Source: Sialis fuliginosa | Lineage: Eukaryota; Arthropoda; Insecta; Megaloptera; Sialidae | Reading direction: 5' to 3' | Length of the DNA: 64,000 bases | NCBI GenBank assembly: GCA_961205875.1 | Contig: OY540812.1 | Span: 5,394,001-5,458,000, forward strand | In this document: piece by piece, positions 46,226 through 58,507 of the stretch | Layout: every line of letters begins with the position of its first letter | How positions within the stretch are numbered: the stretch's first letter is position 1 | Position numbers and translations under genes: made by a program | Notes under the pieces: model-generated | What the model was told of the DNA's origin: nothing | Database searches by the model: none | Seen by the model: only the letters and a program-made list of their open reading frames with translations

Positions 46226-49200
46226 GAGATTGTATTTTTTGTTTTATCGGTGTCATAGATACCATACAGTTATTTAATATCGGCTGGGTAGATGTTAGAT
46301 GTACGTGTTAGTTTATCTATGGTTTTGGATTATAATTGTTTTTCATAAATAACACAGTCTTGATCAATTATTGTTATATTTATTTAGAGCATGTAAATGA
46401 ATAGTCCAATGGTTAAAAATAAACATGTTTGTCGTTAGGAGAGTAAAAAATTTAGCGAATGTCAAAGAGATGATTATTAATATAAGAGACTTATACTTTT
46501 GAAGTTACTAAATTAAATATTATCTCTTCAAAAGCTGAATAGATTAACTCCATTAAAAAGCAAAGATGTGATTTGTATTTCAACGAATATTAGGTATCAA
46601 AATTATAAAATCTGCAAAACGTGGAGTGTGTCATTTTGGCTTCAGAACGATGTGTATTAAATATTAAATATTAAACAAGGCAGAAATATAATATACGAGA
46701 TAAATATGAATAATGTATTTTAGATAATAGTGAAAAAGGGACACGATTATACTAAAGTTATATGTACATACATACATACATATGCATGTATGCATATGAT
46801 ATGCATAATATACATATAATAAAATACATATGCATATAACTGTTATTAGCTTTACAGATATGCTAAAACCAAATAGAAAATTATCATACAAACTTTCAAC
46901 TCAGTATTACCTTTAAAAGGCACGTATTTGCAAAAAAAACAAAAAACGTGAGAATAAATGTATACCTACATAAAAAAGTAAAATAGTTGGGTTTGTTTTA
47001 TGATAATACATTAGATTTTAAAACGATATTGAAACTTATAATAATACTAGCAGAGCCGTCCCGGTTTCGCAAGGGAGTTAATATATCACCCCCTGTCACG
47101 TATGGAGGGTTGTATTTGTTGTTTTAGCTGACCCAGCAAACGTTGTTCTGCCCAAAAATAATTTGTTTAAAAATCATACCATAAATACACATTTTCGTAA
47201 ATATCTCGACTCCAACGCCAGCTGTCGAGTTCATTTTTGGTAAAGATATTTCTTTCTACGTAATGTATATTCTATTCGGAATATGAGCCAAATCGGACCA
47301 TAAAGACGCATTCCCGACCCCAGCGTTACTTACCGGGTCCAAAAAAGATAAACCTAACGGAGCACCAAACGAACATATGGTGTGAATATGGCTTCGATAT
47401 GTCCAATGGGTTTAAGATTTAGTAGTAGTAGTTTTAAAAAAATAGTAAATTATTATAATTAAAATGGTTATTTTTCAAATTTAGATAATAGTATACATTA
47501 TACATATCTGTCTTTATTTGTAAATGTTTACATACTTGTGGTCTATCTTCAACATATGAACAGATAATAAAAAAACGAACAGATTTTAAATATACACATA
47601 ATTACCACTGCAATGAAATTTATTTTTCCACTTTAGTATCTTAAATCATAACAATTTACTTTACGAATGTTTGTAAAAAATTATGTATTTGTATTCAAAT
47701 TAAATCAGAAAACGTCATATTAATTAATTTGTTTATATTCAAATAATTAAAAAAATTGGACGCTCTTAGGTAATACAAAATTCATTTTGGACTATTTTGA
47801 TTGGTAGAAAAGGTTGATTTAGGTGTGCATTATGCCCTATTTAATTAGTTTTTAATATTTTCATTTTTGGTACATATGTACAGTCGTGATTAGTGAAAGT
47901 TTTCATTGAAAAGTTTTATAGCTTTTCAATTTTACTGAAAGTTTTCACTCGCCTGTGAAAATTAAAAAAATTTGAAAAGTTTTGTTCGTACGATTTTTTT
48001 ATTGGTATCTACCACTTACTTTAGCTAAAACAATATGCTAATTTTAAAAAGTAACAATATATTTTTAAATTAGTTTTCGAAATGATTGATTCTTCTATTG
48101 TCATCGAGAATACACAAGCATACAAAATTTCAAGGCAATCGTTTATCCGGAAGTGGGTGAAAAATTGGTTACAAGTTTTGATTTTTTGTTGTTAGATCAA
48201 CATCAGTGAAAAATGTAAATTTTTTGTTGGTTTCACGATAAAAACAACCTCAATTTTGTAACTTATGACATTTCTGACAAGTTTAAGATATATAGTTGTG
48301 AGAAGTGATGCATACACGTGTTTACCCTGTTCAAAATCAATTCGCGCGTTATAGCTTCTTCTTTTGTATGGTATTGAAGACCTTAGAAAACGTTTATAAA
48401 TATATTTTTCTATCTCAAACCTTTAGTTAAAGCTTATTGTTACAGAAGCTTTGAATATTTGACATTTCAATATTAATATTATTTTAAAGTAACGTAGCTT
48501 CGTGTTTTTTTATATTGTACAAATATTTTTTTGAAAATTTTATTTTGGATGATAAAAAAAAGTTAATATAATAATAATTGGGTTTTCACCTCGCCTATTA
48601 GGTTCATAAAATATATAGTAAAACATAAATTAAAAGTTAAACGAACATTTTTATTTTGGCCCGATGGCTAATAACTTAAATAAAAAATAAATAGAAACGA
48701 AAATTTTATTGTAATGTAAAAGTTTTTGATGCTATAGGTATTTTGAAAATATATAAAAAGTAAGGTATACTTATTTTGGCACTATAATTAGCAAACAATA
48801 AGAATGGCAATTAAAAATATTTATAATAACCCTCTAAAATTAATAATCATATATATTTTTTTCAAAACTGGTAGATGGTGTTTGTCTTAATATTTTCGAA
48901 TTTGTTGTAAGCGAATCTGACCTTTAGGGTGGCAGACGACTTCTTAAACCCATAGTACCTACTTATTTTAAATATGATACATAAGAACCTTCACTTGTGA
49001 TATCATTGAAATATAAAGTCAGTAATAACAATTTAATTAAAACTTACTTCATAAATAATTATAATCATTAAATATATAAAATTAATTAGAAAAATATACA
49101 ACAAGATATTTATGTATAATTCATTAGCAGAATATTTAGTTACAAATGATCAAAATAGGTAAAGTTTAGTATCGAATTCTTGAAAATTTGTGGCGCTTGA

Positions 49201-50563
49201 AACTTTATGGATTCATTTGTTATTGATTCGTTTATTGAACATTCAACAATACGTCACAACATAGAAGAGATGGGAAACATTCACTCCTATAGTATTTATT
49301 TAAAAATATATTTATACAGTGATCGTTCGTTGCTGAAGATATGTATTTCTATTTTATTGCAATTAGAATTATGTAGGTTGTATTATATTTCGATTTAATT
49401 AACGTTTACTAATTTTGTTACCAAATAATGAATGAACCTGATGGAGTAATTAATTTTGTGTGCATTGGCATTGAATTTAGGGTATATGGGAGTGTGGGTC
49501 TTTAATTTTTTGGGTCACGATTGTGATCCGACGTAAGCGTAAGTTATTAGTTATTAGTTATTAGTTTACTTAACTTTTTTATGCTAATATATTTAAGGGT
49601 TGAGGAATGGACGGTTAAAACTCTTATTATAAATCAATTGGCGTCTTAATATGTATATATGTACGATATTTGTGTTTCTATTTAAAATGATGTAACTATA
49701 TAAGCTCCGCCCTAGAAAAAGATAACCGATGATGTTTGTCTTAATAGCCCATAGTACAATATTTTAACTAGGTGTATTCACGTGGTAATATAGATTTCTG
49801 TTATAATATAGTCGATAAAATAGGTTTTTAGTTTCGCATTTACACACTAGATGTCTTCACCAAAGAAATATAACCTATATTGCGTATAAATGTCACACAC
49901 CTATTTCCTTATTTTTCGGGATACAAATACATGTAGACTTTTAACCTTCCACTATCTCCCTGCCAAATTTTATCAAGATCGGTTTAGTCGTGTTTAGTCG
50001 TGAAAAAGTAACAAACAAATAGACCCTTTCGTATTTTTAATATTATTATGGATAAATAAACTATGTTTTATTTTATTTTGTACTACCCTGATTCTATTTA
50101 TAAATGTATATATAAACATTGCAATTATTCGTTTATTTATTATTTTATTCAAGAGGCGCCTCTGTATTTACATATATATCTACATTATTCTTTTATCAAA
50201 TCTGTGGAATTCGATTCGAATAAGAAACATTGAAATAAGAAGTAAATGTATTTATTTTAGTATGCTTACAGAAAAAGTTAAGTAAACAAATACTCTAATA
50301 GAAGTATAGGTGATTACTTATTGTATACATTTATTAGAACTAATGTTTATTCTAAAAAAACGTTAAAATGTCGTTTTATAAGAAAAGTGGCACTTGTTTT
50401 TCGATACATAAATACTTATTGTTAAATTTATTCAAATATGTTTTCGCGGTAAATACGAGCTTTAGTAAAAGAGAGGAAAATGTGTTGTCTCTCTTTGTTT
50501 CTTTAATTATATAATTAAACTTTATTATACAACTCTGTATCTTAGAAGCAGACGAACGTAAGG
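46226..50563. other. Long non-coding stretch with old repeats
   Basis: GCTGACCCAGCAAACGTTGT at about 47128 is a phrase I associate with insect retroelement tails. Inverted family A fragments lie at 48918-48960 and 49697-49755. A repeat tail (GGTTTAGTCGTG, AAAAAGTAACAAACAAATAG) at 49965-50052 is the inverse of sequence at 57775-57885. No gene is seen, and the frames at 46664 and 49207 are not convincing. Confidence 0.5.
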
Positions 50564-50571
50564 GGCACGTT

Positions 50572-50976
50572 CAGGCCCGGATTTACCATGCAGGTAGAGT
50601 AGGCAGCTGCCTAGGGCGGCAAGAATTGAAGGGCGGCAAATTTTGGTGGAAACTTTGAAAACTTGTTATATTCGTGGGAATTGAATTTCATTTTGATTCC
50701 ATGATCGATGAGTTTGCCATCCGAAAATCGAGACGTAAAAATTTCAACCCATAAGCAATAATTTCTCTATACATGTAACTCAAGCATGACAAAAAAAAGG
50801 TCTTCAGTTTTTATGTTTCCTAATTTATAAAATTTGAAACTGACGCAACCAAAAAAAAAAGATCCTGAGTTTTATATTTTGACATCTATGACTTAAACTG
50901 TTAGTTTCGAGGATGGGGGGGGGGGGGGTAATTTTCGCAACTGCCTAGGGGCGGAAAATTTCTAAATCCGGGCCTG
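50572..50976. mobile_element. hAT-like MITE with near-perfect 8-bp duplication
   Basis: Both ends are the perfect 14-bp inverted repeat CAGGCCCGGATTTA. The flanks are GGCACGTT (50564-50571) and GGTACGTT (50977-50984), 7 of 8 matching. Inside, CTGCCTAGGGCGGCA near the left end is mirrored near the right, and a run of G lies at about 50918-50930. No transposase. Confidence 0.85.
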
Positions 50977-50984
50977 GGTACGTT

Positions 50985-51962
50985 GTCTGGCTACAAAGCT
51001 TGCATTTTGAATTAGAGTGTAAAAATTGGTTGTTAACAATAAAAATATACATTCTTTTCCCATTGTTGGTTAATGCAATTATATTTTAGGTGGATTTACG
51101 TTTATCTGGCTCAAACATAGGTCAGGACTTAATCTCGTATAACCCTAGTAAAATTATAAAAGGAGAAATTCTAACGGACTTCCGTTTTACATGCAAAATT
51201 TGTAATAACCTGAAAATCGTTATTTTTGGACTTACGTTCGTTTGTTTCTGAGAAATAGAACTTTTGGCTAAGTTTTCTGATCAAACAATATTATATGAAA
51301 TTCTTCCCTAGGGAATAGATAATATATTCAATTATTATTTTTTAAATTAAATTACTGAACATTAAAATTAGTGTAATGAACGATAATTTTCAAAAAAAAA
51401 CGAAAAAATTCCCAGCCTAAATGTATGAAAACACATATTTTAAAATTAAAACATTGTAATTAATAACACCACGTTAAAAAATCGATATTTAAATAAACAT
51501 AAAATTATATAAGTATATGCAATATGCATACTACACACATAAACAAAAATATTCATATTTTGAATGAAAACAAAATATAGAGTATGTTTATTATGATAAC
51601 ATCAGATATAAAAGTATTATTTTTCATCCTTAACCTAGACCAATTTTGAATATATGAAACAATTTAAGATAATTTTACGTGCATGAAATTCATTTGTTTA
51701 TGTAACGGAAATAGAACGTAAAAGAAAACATTTAATCATGAAAAAATAATCAGAATATGAACCTAACAACCTGTCGTAATAACTTTACGAAAATAGATCA
51801 AAGTTTTAAATATAATGAAATGTTCCATGTGATCATAGTCATTCCAAGCGTTTATTGTTCAATTATTTTACTTAAATATTTCGTTCATTTCCAAGAAAGC
51901 CAACAATTATATATACACATACAAGTTATCTATTAAACTAATTAAACTAAACTATTACAGTG
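50985..51962. other. Non-coding stretch, no feature supported
   Basis: A+T-rich, with nothing recognised. Confidence 0.5.
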
Positions 51963-52330
51963 AGTCTTGGCTTCTGGTTATATGCCACGTCGATTTGGTA
52001 GTTCTAACAGTCAATGTTATATCCAGAAGCCATGGGCGCCGGGAGGGGGGTGCAAGGAGGTGCATTTGCACCCCCCTGGAAAAAATGAAAAAACTAAAAA
52101 ATTAAGAAAGACAATTTTTAATTTAAAATTCAGGTCAAAATATAAAAGAGGATTTTTTTTTTGGTCGCGTCAAGTTCACTGCAATTTTAGTTAATTTAAT
52201 TTAAAAAATTTTTTTTATTATTTTATATATAATTTAATTTTATATATCTAGATGCACCCCCCTGAAATAAATTCTGCCGGCGCCCATGCCAGAAGCCAAG
52301 ATTCGTAACAAAATCACCGCAGAAGCTTAA
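51963..52330. mobile_element. Small inverted-repeat element interrupted by a hAT-like MITE
   Basis: CTTGGCTTCTGGTTATATG at the left is mirrored by TTATATCCAGAAGCCAAG once the inserted MITE (52031-52288 plus one target copy) is removed. CCACGTCGATTTGGT resembles the inverse of the right arm of 32651-32862, and ACCGCAGAAGCTT near 52312 the inverse of its left end. So this is a shortened relative of that element. Confidence 0.55.
52031..52288. mobile_element. hAT-like MITE, 258 bp, with 8-bp target duplication
   Basis: Starts CATGGGCGCCGG and ends CCGGCGCCCATG, perfect inverted repeats. CCAGAAGC flanks both sides (52023-52030 and 52289-52296). GTGCATTTGCACCCCCCTGG near the left is partly mirrored near the right. 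The open frame at 51967-52194 crosses the boundary and is not a gene. Confidence 0.88.
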
Positions 52331-53905
52331 AAGTTAAAAATCGAAATCGTGTAAGTCGAGGATTACCTGTAATAGAATCATATTTAATGTAATATTTCGG
52401 TTGTTTTCATTCAATTTATATGGAATTTAGTTACTATAATGAACGTATTCAATGTAAATAGACGTGAAGTTTCCTAACCTAATAAAATCACAAATTCATA
52501 AATATTAATTTTTATATAAAAAAATCGCAATGTAATTTAGTTGAATGAAGCTTTATACATCGTTTGAATCCGAAGAGAAATACTTATCTGATTATTTTTA
52601 TTTCTTTATAAACGTTGATATTACCGGTGTTATCTAGTCTATGATTTATTAGCAAGAGTTTGATTTTTCCAAAGAGATAACAAGTTATTTGCAATAAGCT
52701 GTAGTTGTAGAAATTCCTATAAAAATAAACTCAACGTGGCAACGTCGCGGAACGTCTTGACCTCTTTTCAGTGACGTCAAGCGTCTCGTCTAACTTGTGT
52801 GTGTTAATAAAATACCTGTAATAGATTTTAATATTTCTAGAAAATCATTTATATATTTAGTTTTATGTATTTTGTTCTAATTCTTTAATACATCACTTTT
52901 TTATTACCACTAAATGCAAATTTACGTTTTTGTAAATTTATATATACATGTTATTTTTAATTTGTCGCTATTAAAATTGCGAGTATGATTAGTTATTAAT
53001 AATATTTTTATAGACGTTTGTACCGATGATTTAGTGATTCAATTCCAATCTGAATAACATTTTAAGAAATAATTCATTCCAAAATGACATTCAAACGTTG
53101 ACGAATAGATTTATAATAAGGACTCATTGATCCATTAATAGGTAGACCTAATAAAATTGTAAAAATGCATATAAATAATGTTCAACAACTATAAAAAAGA
53201 AAATACACAGTGTCTGTAAGCAACTCGATACGTTTGAAATCGTTACAACACTAATAAAAACTATTTATAATATATTTGGAACGACTACAATTTTTTTAAT
53301 GTAGAATGTATACATGTGGAATATTGAGATTCAATAACTATAACATGTAATAAAATGGCATGTTTTCCAAGTTGCTACTACTGCAAATTTATAGACTAAA
53401 TATAACTCAAAATTATAAATAGATAATTATTTCTGCCATAACCACTTTCTGATTGTTAGACACATAGGTTTGCAGCACAGCTGACTGACGCAGAAATAAA
53501 AATAACACTGTTTTGTATAAGTGTTTATTTATCATATGGGATGAGTGATTGAACTATGGTAGAATAAGAGGAAGGCGTCGGACAGACATGTTTATTTTTA
53601 TTCCTTGTGAAAATCTTTATATAAAAGGTTGCTCGTTTCCTTTTAAAATTAAATTTTGATTTATAATTTTCAGATAATCTGTGATCAAACGTTTTTAACT
53701 CATTATTGTGATAAATGCAACTGAATCTAGTCAATTTTAGTACAATAAAGATGCAACGGCTTTAGAATCATATTAATAATTTATAAACAATTAACAATTC
53801 CTATATATATTTCACTCTTAAATAAATAATGTGCGCATTTATATCGGCATAATGCACAATGTGTAATATAGCATTGTAAAATTTCTAATATTGTATTTGC
53901 AAACA
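52331..53905. other. Upstream flank of the RhoGAP coding start
   Basis: Mostly A+T-rich. A GC-richer patch at 52735-52800 holds an initiator-like TCAGT (52768-52772) overlapping a TGACGTCA (CRE) palindrome (52772-52779), a possible alternative promoter. A possible 3' splice site (CAATTTTAG) lies near 53740. No open frame upstream joins the gene. Confidence 0.4.
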
Positions 53906-55882
53906 ATGGCCGATAGCGGCCGAAAGCGTGTAAATGGACGAAGAGTATCGGCAGCCACACGAGACTCATCCGTAGATCAAATGGGGAAATCAACAAGAGA
54001 CCGGAAACCAAAGAAGCCAAAAGAACGTTGGCTTCTCACACGAAAGACTTGGAGGTATATGACAGATGCTGGTCGAAAACTAATACCAGAAGGTGCATTG
54101 AATAGAGTCGAAGATGTACCTAAGATTGAGGCATATTTTCAAGAGGTGTGTCAAAAAGAACCTAGATTTCTTCTATGGAGGAAAAGTTCCTATCCAGGTG
54201 CACTTGGTTTTCGAAGTCATCGTCGTAAAAATCGTAAAGGCGGAAGTTGTCGAACTAAATCGAATTCCGCCGATGAGTCCGATGAAATCGCGCGGAAAAA
54301 GGAAATCTTACTGGCCACGCATACATCAGGTGGCAGGTTTGATATTAATAAAATGAAACAAGATTTCTTAAATAAACCAATACCATCAACATCTCTAGGA
54401 TTTACGAAAAGATACGAATCAAGTAGAGCTAGTGCATCTAAAACATTACCCACAACGAGAGAAGAAGACTTAGATGATGATGAAAAACAATTAGTAGATA
54501 TGTTAGATGACTATTTAAAAATACATGATTCTGATAAAAATGTCAGTAAAGCAGATGATAAAGGTGGGACATTAGATTATCAAGCTTTAATAGATAAATT
54601 ACAACAACATTTAGATCTTGTTTATGGTAACGAAATGAAAAAATCACCAGTGCCTACGAAAAAAATTGAAAGTTTTGAAGGTGATAGCATTCATAGAAGT
54701 TTATCTGAAACAATACATAGATATTTTAGTAAATCGCCAAACAGACAACATGTTATATCAGATATTTTAACAGACAGAAAATTACTAGAAAAATTACATT
54801 TTGAATTAAGACAAAAGAAAGGTTTTCGTAATACAACAGTATCATCAAGGTATCCATCAACATCGAAAATAATGCCACAATGGAGATCATCATTGCATAC
54901 ATATCATCACGCAGATGATGATGTGGAAGGAGATGATGAAAATGATGATCATAGCGAATTAGCTAGTTGGAAACGTTTGGGTAAATCACAAACGATTGCC
55001 GACTTCCAAAAAATTGAACCCCCAATGTCACCGCCTCCTTTGATTGAAATTCAAAGTGATTCGGTTGAGGTGACATATAAAAATAATGGTATACAAACAG
55101 ATACTATTCCAGAAAGTTTACTTGTTCAACTTGAAGTGGAATATAAGAAAAACCAAGAAGGTGATGGTACGAAGTCGCCTAAAATTACAAGCCCCAGAAG
55201 AAAAAGTAGTGTCGATCATGACGATGTATCTCAATCAGTTAGTGATACAATTAAACGATATTTGAGAATGGCTAGAAAAAAGAGTGTTGATTCAGATAAA
55301 GTAGATAGATTTAAACGAGTAAATTATGATAAAAATTTAAGATTCATAAAAGCGAAAGGAGAAATAACAAAACCTGGTGATGATGATGGTTTGAATAAGG
55401 GATGCCAAACAAACGAAGAATGGATAACTATATACAGGGATTTAAAATTCGACGAACTGGACGTAAGTTTGGATGGTATTGGCGATGGTGGAGACGTTGG
55501 TAGTCGGTTAACAAGTTCACGCGGTAGCTTTGACACTAATGCGAGTGAGGATTTGTTGGCTGTTCACGAACAAACGAATAATCCTGTACAATCACCTTCT
55601 CCCCAAGGTTCTAAAAGTCCTCCATCCATTCCTTCATCTCCTTCCGGTATAATTGCAAGTGGCCAATCTTTTCTATCACATTTGTTACACGGTAAAGGTT
55701 CTCATACTGATAAAGATAAAGCTGGTAATTCTGTAACAGCCGGAGCCGGTACTATGCAGAAGTCAAAGTCATCGTCCAGTGTGGTTCACCACGGCAGTCG
55801 CGTGGCCAAGAAGATCTGGCGATCGCGTTCTAAAAGCCAAACTAGGATTCTTCCCATAGCTTCATGTACTTGGACACCACAG
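53906..55882 (+). CDS. Rho GTPase-activating protein gene, coding exon 1 (residues 1-659)
   Basis: The start is the ATG at 53906 (MADSGRKRVNG) with A at -3 and G at +4; an upstream in-frame TTG at 53891 is not needed. Residues 36-105 form a compact basic block (KPKERWLLTRKTWRYM, then IEAYFQEVCQKEPRFLLWRK, SYPGALGFRSHRRKNRKG) likely to be the conserved N-terminal module. The rest is long, polar and Ser/Asp/Lys-rich, probably disordered. Visible motifs are a repeated helix (SLSETIHRYF at 265-274 and SVSDTIKRYL at 444-453) and two short QT motifs (GIQTDT at 395-400, GCQTNE at 499-504). A Ser/Pro stretch and a basic tail (SRVAKKIWRSRSKSQTR) precede the donor. The exon ends CCACAG before GTAAAT in phase 0. 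Reading on into the intron would add a short tail before a stop at 55948. Assignment to the RhoGAP family rests on exons 2-3; the GAP domain itself lies outside the window. Role by family: stimulating GTP hydrolysis on Rho-type GTPases at the cortex or cytoskeleton. Confidence 0.85.
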
Positions 55883-56756
55883 GTAAATACATGTTTTTTT
55901 TTACTTAAGACTTATGTTATCAATAGTAATAAAAATATCAATGAATGAAGTTAAATCCACGTTTTACTGTGATTAATTTTGGTCAGATAAAAACAGCAAA
56001 AGTATTACGTTTGGTAATAACCTAAAAAAACTCAAAATTTCAACCACGTAAGGATAACTAAAATATTTAAAATTTATAGTAACCAAATAGAATATATACA
56101 TAGTTTATTTAAAAACGTATACGATTTGAGAGAAAACAAAAACAAATACAAATTATCCATTCATATTATCATATGAAATAGTCTGATTTAAAGACGACCA
56201 TGACACAGTTTTCATGAAATAGACCTGTACGTTCGACAAATAGCGTGGTAAATATATCTAAAGCAGTGTGTTTACTTTTTTCTAGAGCTTCGAAAATACG
56301 CTGTAATTCAAACTCATTTGTTAAATAATTTGAGTTCAGTAAAATAGTACGACGCAAATGAATATTATTAAAATAATCGCAATATTTAAATTGAAAAAAA
56401 ATACATTTGTAATGTATATTATTATAGCTATTTTTATTTCCCACTTTTGACAGAAAGAAAATAAAATATGATATTTTGCATACGTATACATTGTTGTTTT
56501 GGTCATGTTAACTAAGTTCGAGAAATAGAGGCTAATGAGATAATTGTAGAAAAAACAAACATGCTTAGACTGGAGTCGTTTGTTTCTCATGTAAAATTGA
56601 TATCATTGTTTCATCCTCTGAAATTAGTCAATTAACCGCCACTGTTATCAAATGAATAGCTCCTATTATTTATTAGTTTAAATAATAATATGACCACATT
56701 TTATCATAATACTACAACTATAAACTATGTTTAACTATGTGTATTTAACTTTCTAG

Positions 56757-56916
56757 GGCCAATGCACATGGAGCAGCGCTTCAGGACGATGTGTCACACT
56801 AACCGACACAAATCTACAGGCGTTGAGCGGGGTCGAACGCAGGGTCCTTCAACAGGTAGCCATAGCAAAGCTACAAGCTCTCGACCTTGGAGTAGCTGTT
56901 ACACTACCACCACAAG
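56757..56916 (+). CDS. RhoGAP gene, coding exon 2 (residues 660-713)
   Basis: The acceptor is TTTCTAG at 56750-56756 and the donor GTACGC at 56917; the exon enters in phase 0 and leaves in phase 1. It reads GQCTWSSASGRCVTLTDTNL, then QALSGVERRVLQQVAIAKLQ and ALDLGVAVTLPPQ. This corresponds to the segment ahead of the GAP domain in ARHGAP6-like proteins: W-S-x-SGR-x-V-x-L, then LS-x-x-ER-x-x-LQ-x-VA-x-x-x-LQ (recalled family pattern, not searched). The exon is GC-richer than exon 1. CTW also occurs seven residues before the exon junction. Introns on either side are 874 and 4261 bp. Confidence 0.85.
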
Positions 56917-56948
56917 GTACGCTTTATTAGATTATATTAGTACTAGTT

Positions 56949-57745
56949 AAGTCTGGCTTAAACTTAAGTCAATCTTAAGACAACGATTTTTGTTGCACCG
57001 TTCTCCACAATTTCTTAAGTCTATCTTAAATCTAAGTCCTTGCTAGCGAGGACTTAAGACAAATTTAAAGTAAGGAACCAATAGGAATCGAGCGTTCGCG
57101 CATGGTCATTACATCGACAAACGACATACTTTGTACATAACCTGGACATTACTGCATAACCTATAAACGTCTGCCACATAGTTCTGTTTATTTGTGTTAA
57201 GTATTATTTGTTTTGTGTTGAATTCAATCATGGATATTTGAATGCACGATATTTTTGAGGACGATTTAGATATTATAGACATTATTGAGTTTGGCTTTCC
57301 AAGACTGAATTATACCCGTTCAAATTATTTTAATGATATAGATGAATATAATTTTTATTGATGGTGTCGTTTGATGACTATTATAAATATGTATAAATAA
57401 ATAAAAATACTTTAAATTATTATTTCATTTTTTTAATGTTTCCTTTTTTATATCTTATGTCTAGTAAATACATTTCTCTTTTGAAATTATGTTCCTCTGT
57501 TTTGAATTTCGACTAAAATATGTGTTTGACAAATGCGTTTTTGAAAAATCAGCCTCTTGATGTAAGTACACAAACGTAAGATATAAAAAGTTAATAGATT
57601 TTTACAGTGTTGTCATGTTTAACGGTTTTATAGTTAAGCATGATAGCTTGGGAGACGGTGCAAACGAAACAAAACTTAAGCTTTGCTCAGACTTAATCCA
57701 GACTTAGCTAAGCCTGACTTAAGATTAATACGGTGCAAACGGGCA
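56949..57745. mobile_element. Harbinger-like element remnant in intron 2
   Basis: The arms share GCACCG plus several CTTAAGTC/AAGTCTGG sub-repeats in inverted orientation (left 56955-57050, right 57650-57745). The outermost left terminus seems lost. Between them the + strand reads HDIFEDDLDIIDIIEFGFPR, then LNYTRSNYFNDIDEYNFY, stop, WCRL. This matches the PR-x-Y-x-R-x-NYF ... F-x-RFRL start of Harbinger-type transposases (recalled pattern). A stop after the first four codons and another at 57359-57361 kill it. The element starts only about 30 bp past the exon 2 donor. Confidence 0.65.
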
Positions 57746-57774
57746 TTAGTCATATTGAAAAGACTTTGTAAGAT

Positions 57775-57900
57775 ATACCTACATCCATACTAATATTATA
57801 AATGCGAAATTAACTCTGTTTGTTACCTTTTAACGGCTAAATCGCTAAATCTATTTTGATGAAATTTGGTAAGGAGATAGTTTGCATCCTGAACGACATA
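57775..57900. repeat. Widespread insect repeat end
   Basis: ACTAATATTATAAATGCGAA, TTTAACGGCTAAATCGCTAA and AATTTGGTAAGGAGATAGTT are the inverse of 49965-50052 and similar to 5660-5695. The class is not determined. Confidence 0.5.
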
Positions 57901-58507
57901 TGAAAATTGATAAAAATATACAAATTCTAAATTCTTATATATTTATTATTATTTAATTACATAACATAGTATAGTTGATTGTAAGATTTCTATACTTTTA
58001 CGAAATTAAAATAGTACTAACATAAATGTTGGGACTTAAAAAATAATGCTTGTGTTGAATCAAAACTGGCAAAACATTAATAGCTATACTATAAACATGT
58101 TGAGTTCTATTTATACAGTATAATGCGATGTTTCACAACCGGTGGTGAGCGTACCTTAATTAAGGGATAGATAAATTATAATAATTTATAAACTAGAATA
58201 TATTTGAATGTCATTTATATCATTTTTATACTAAAAAAACATCTACATTATCTATATATTAATAGGTGAGCATCGAAAATTGTTGTACGTTTTTTTTTAG
58301 TATTTATTATAAAAGAAGGCGAATGAAACTTATATAGATGTACACAAAAAAATCATGTGTGTATGTTGCCGTTAAGGCAGGTAAAATAAAGTTAACATAC
58401 ACCCATGATTTCCCCTCTCGCATCGTTCAACAGTATAGCAATACTCCTAGCGCCACTAAGCGGCAAAAATAAATAGTTTTGGGATTCTGTCAAACGTAGA
58501 GAATGTG

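Noticed and set aside
53781..54020. Minus-strand open frame opposite the RhoGAP start
   Set aside because: Antisense shadow of the real exon.
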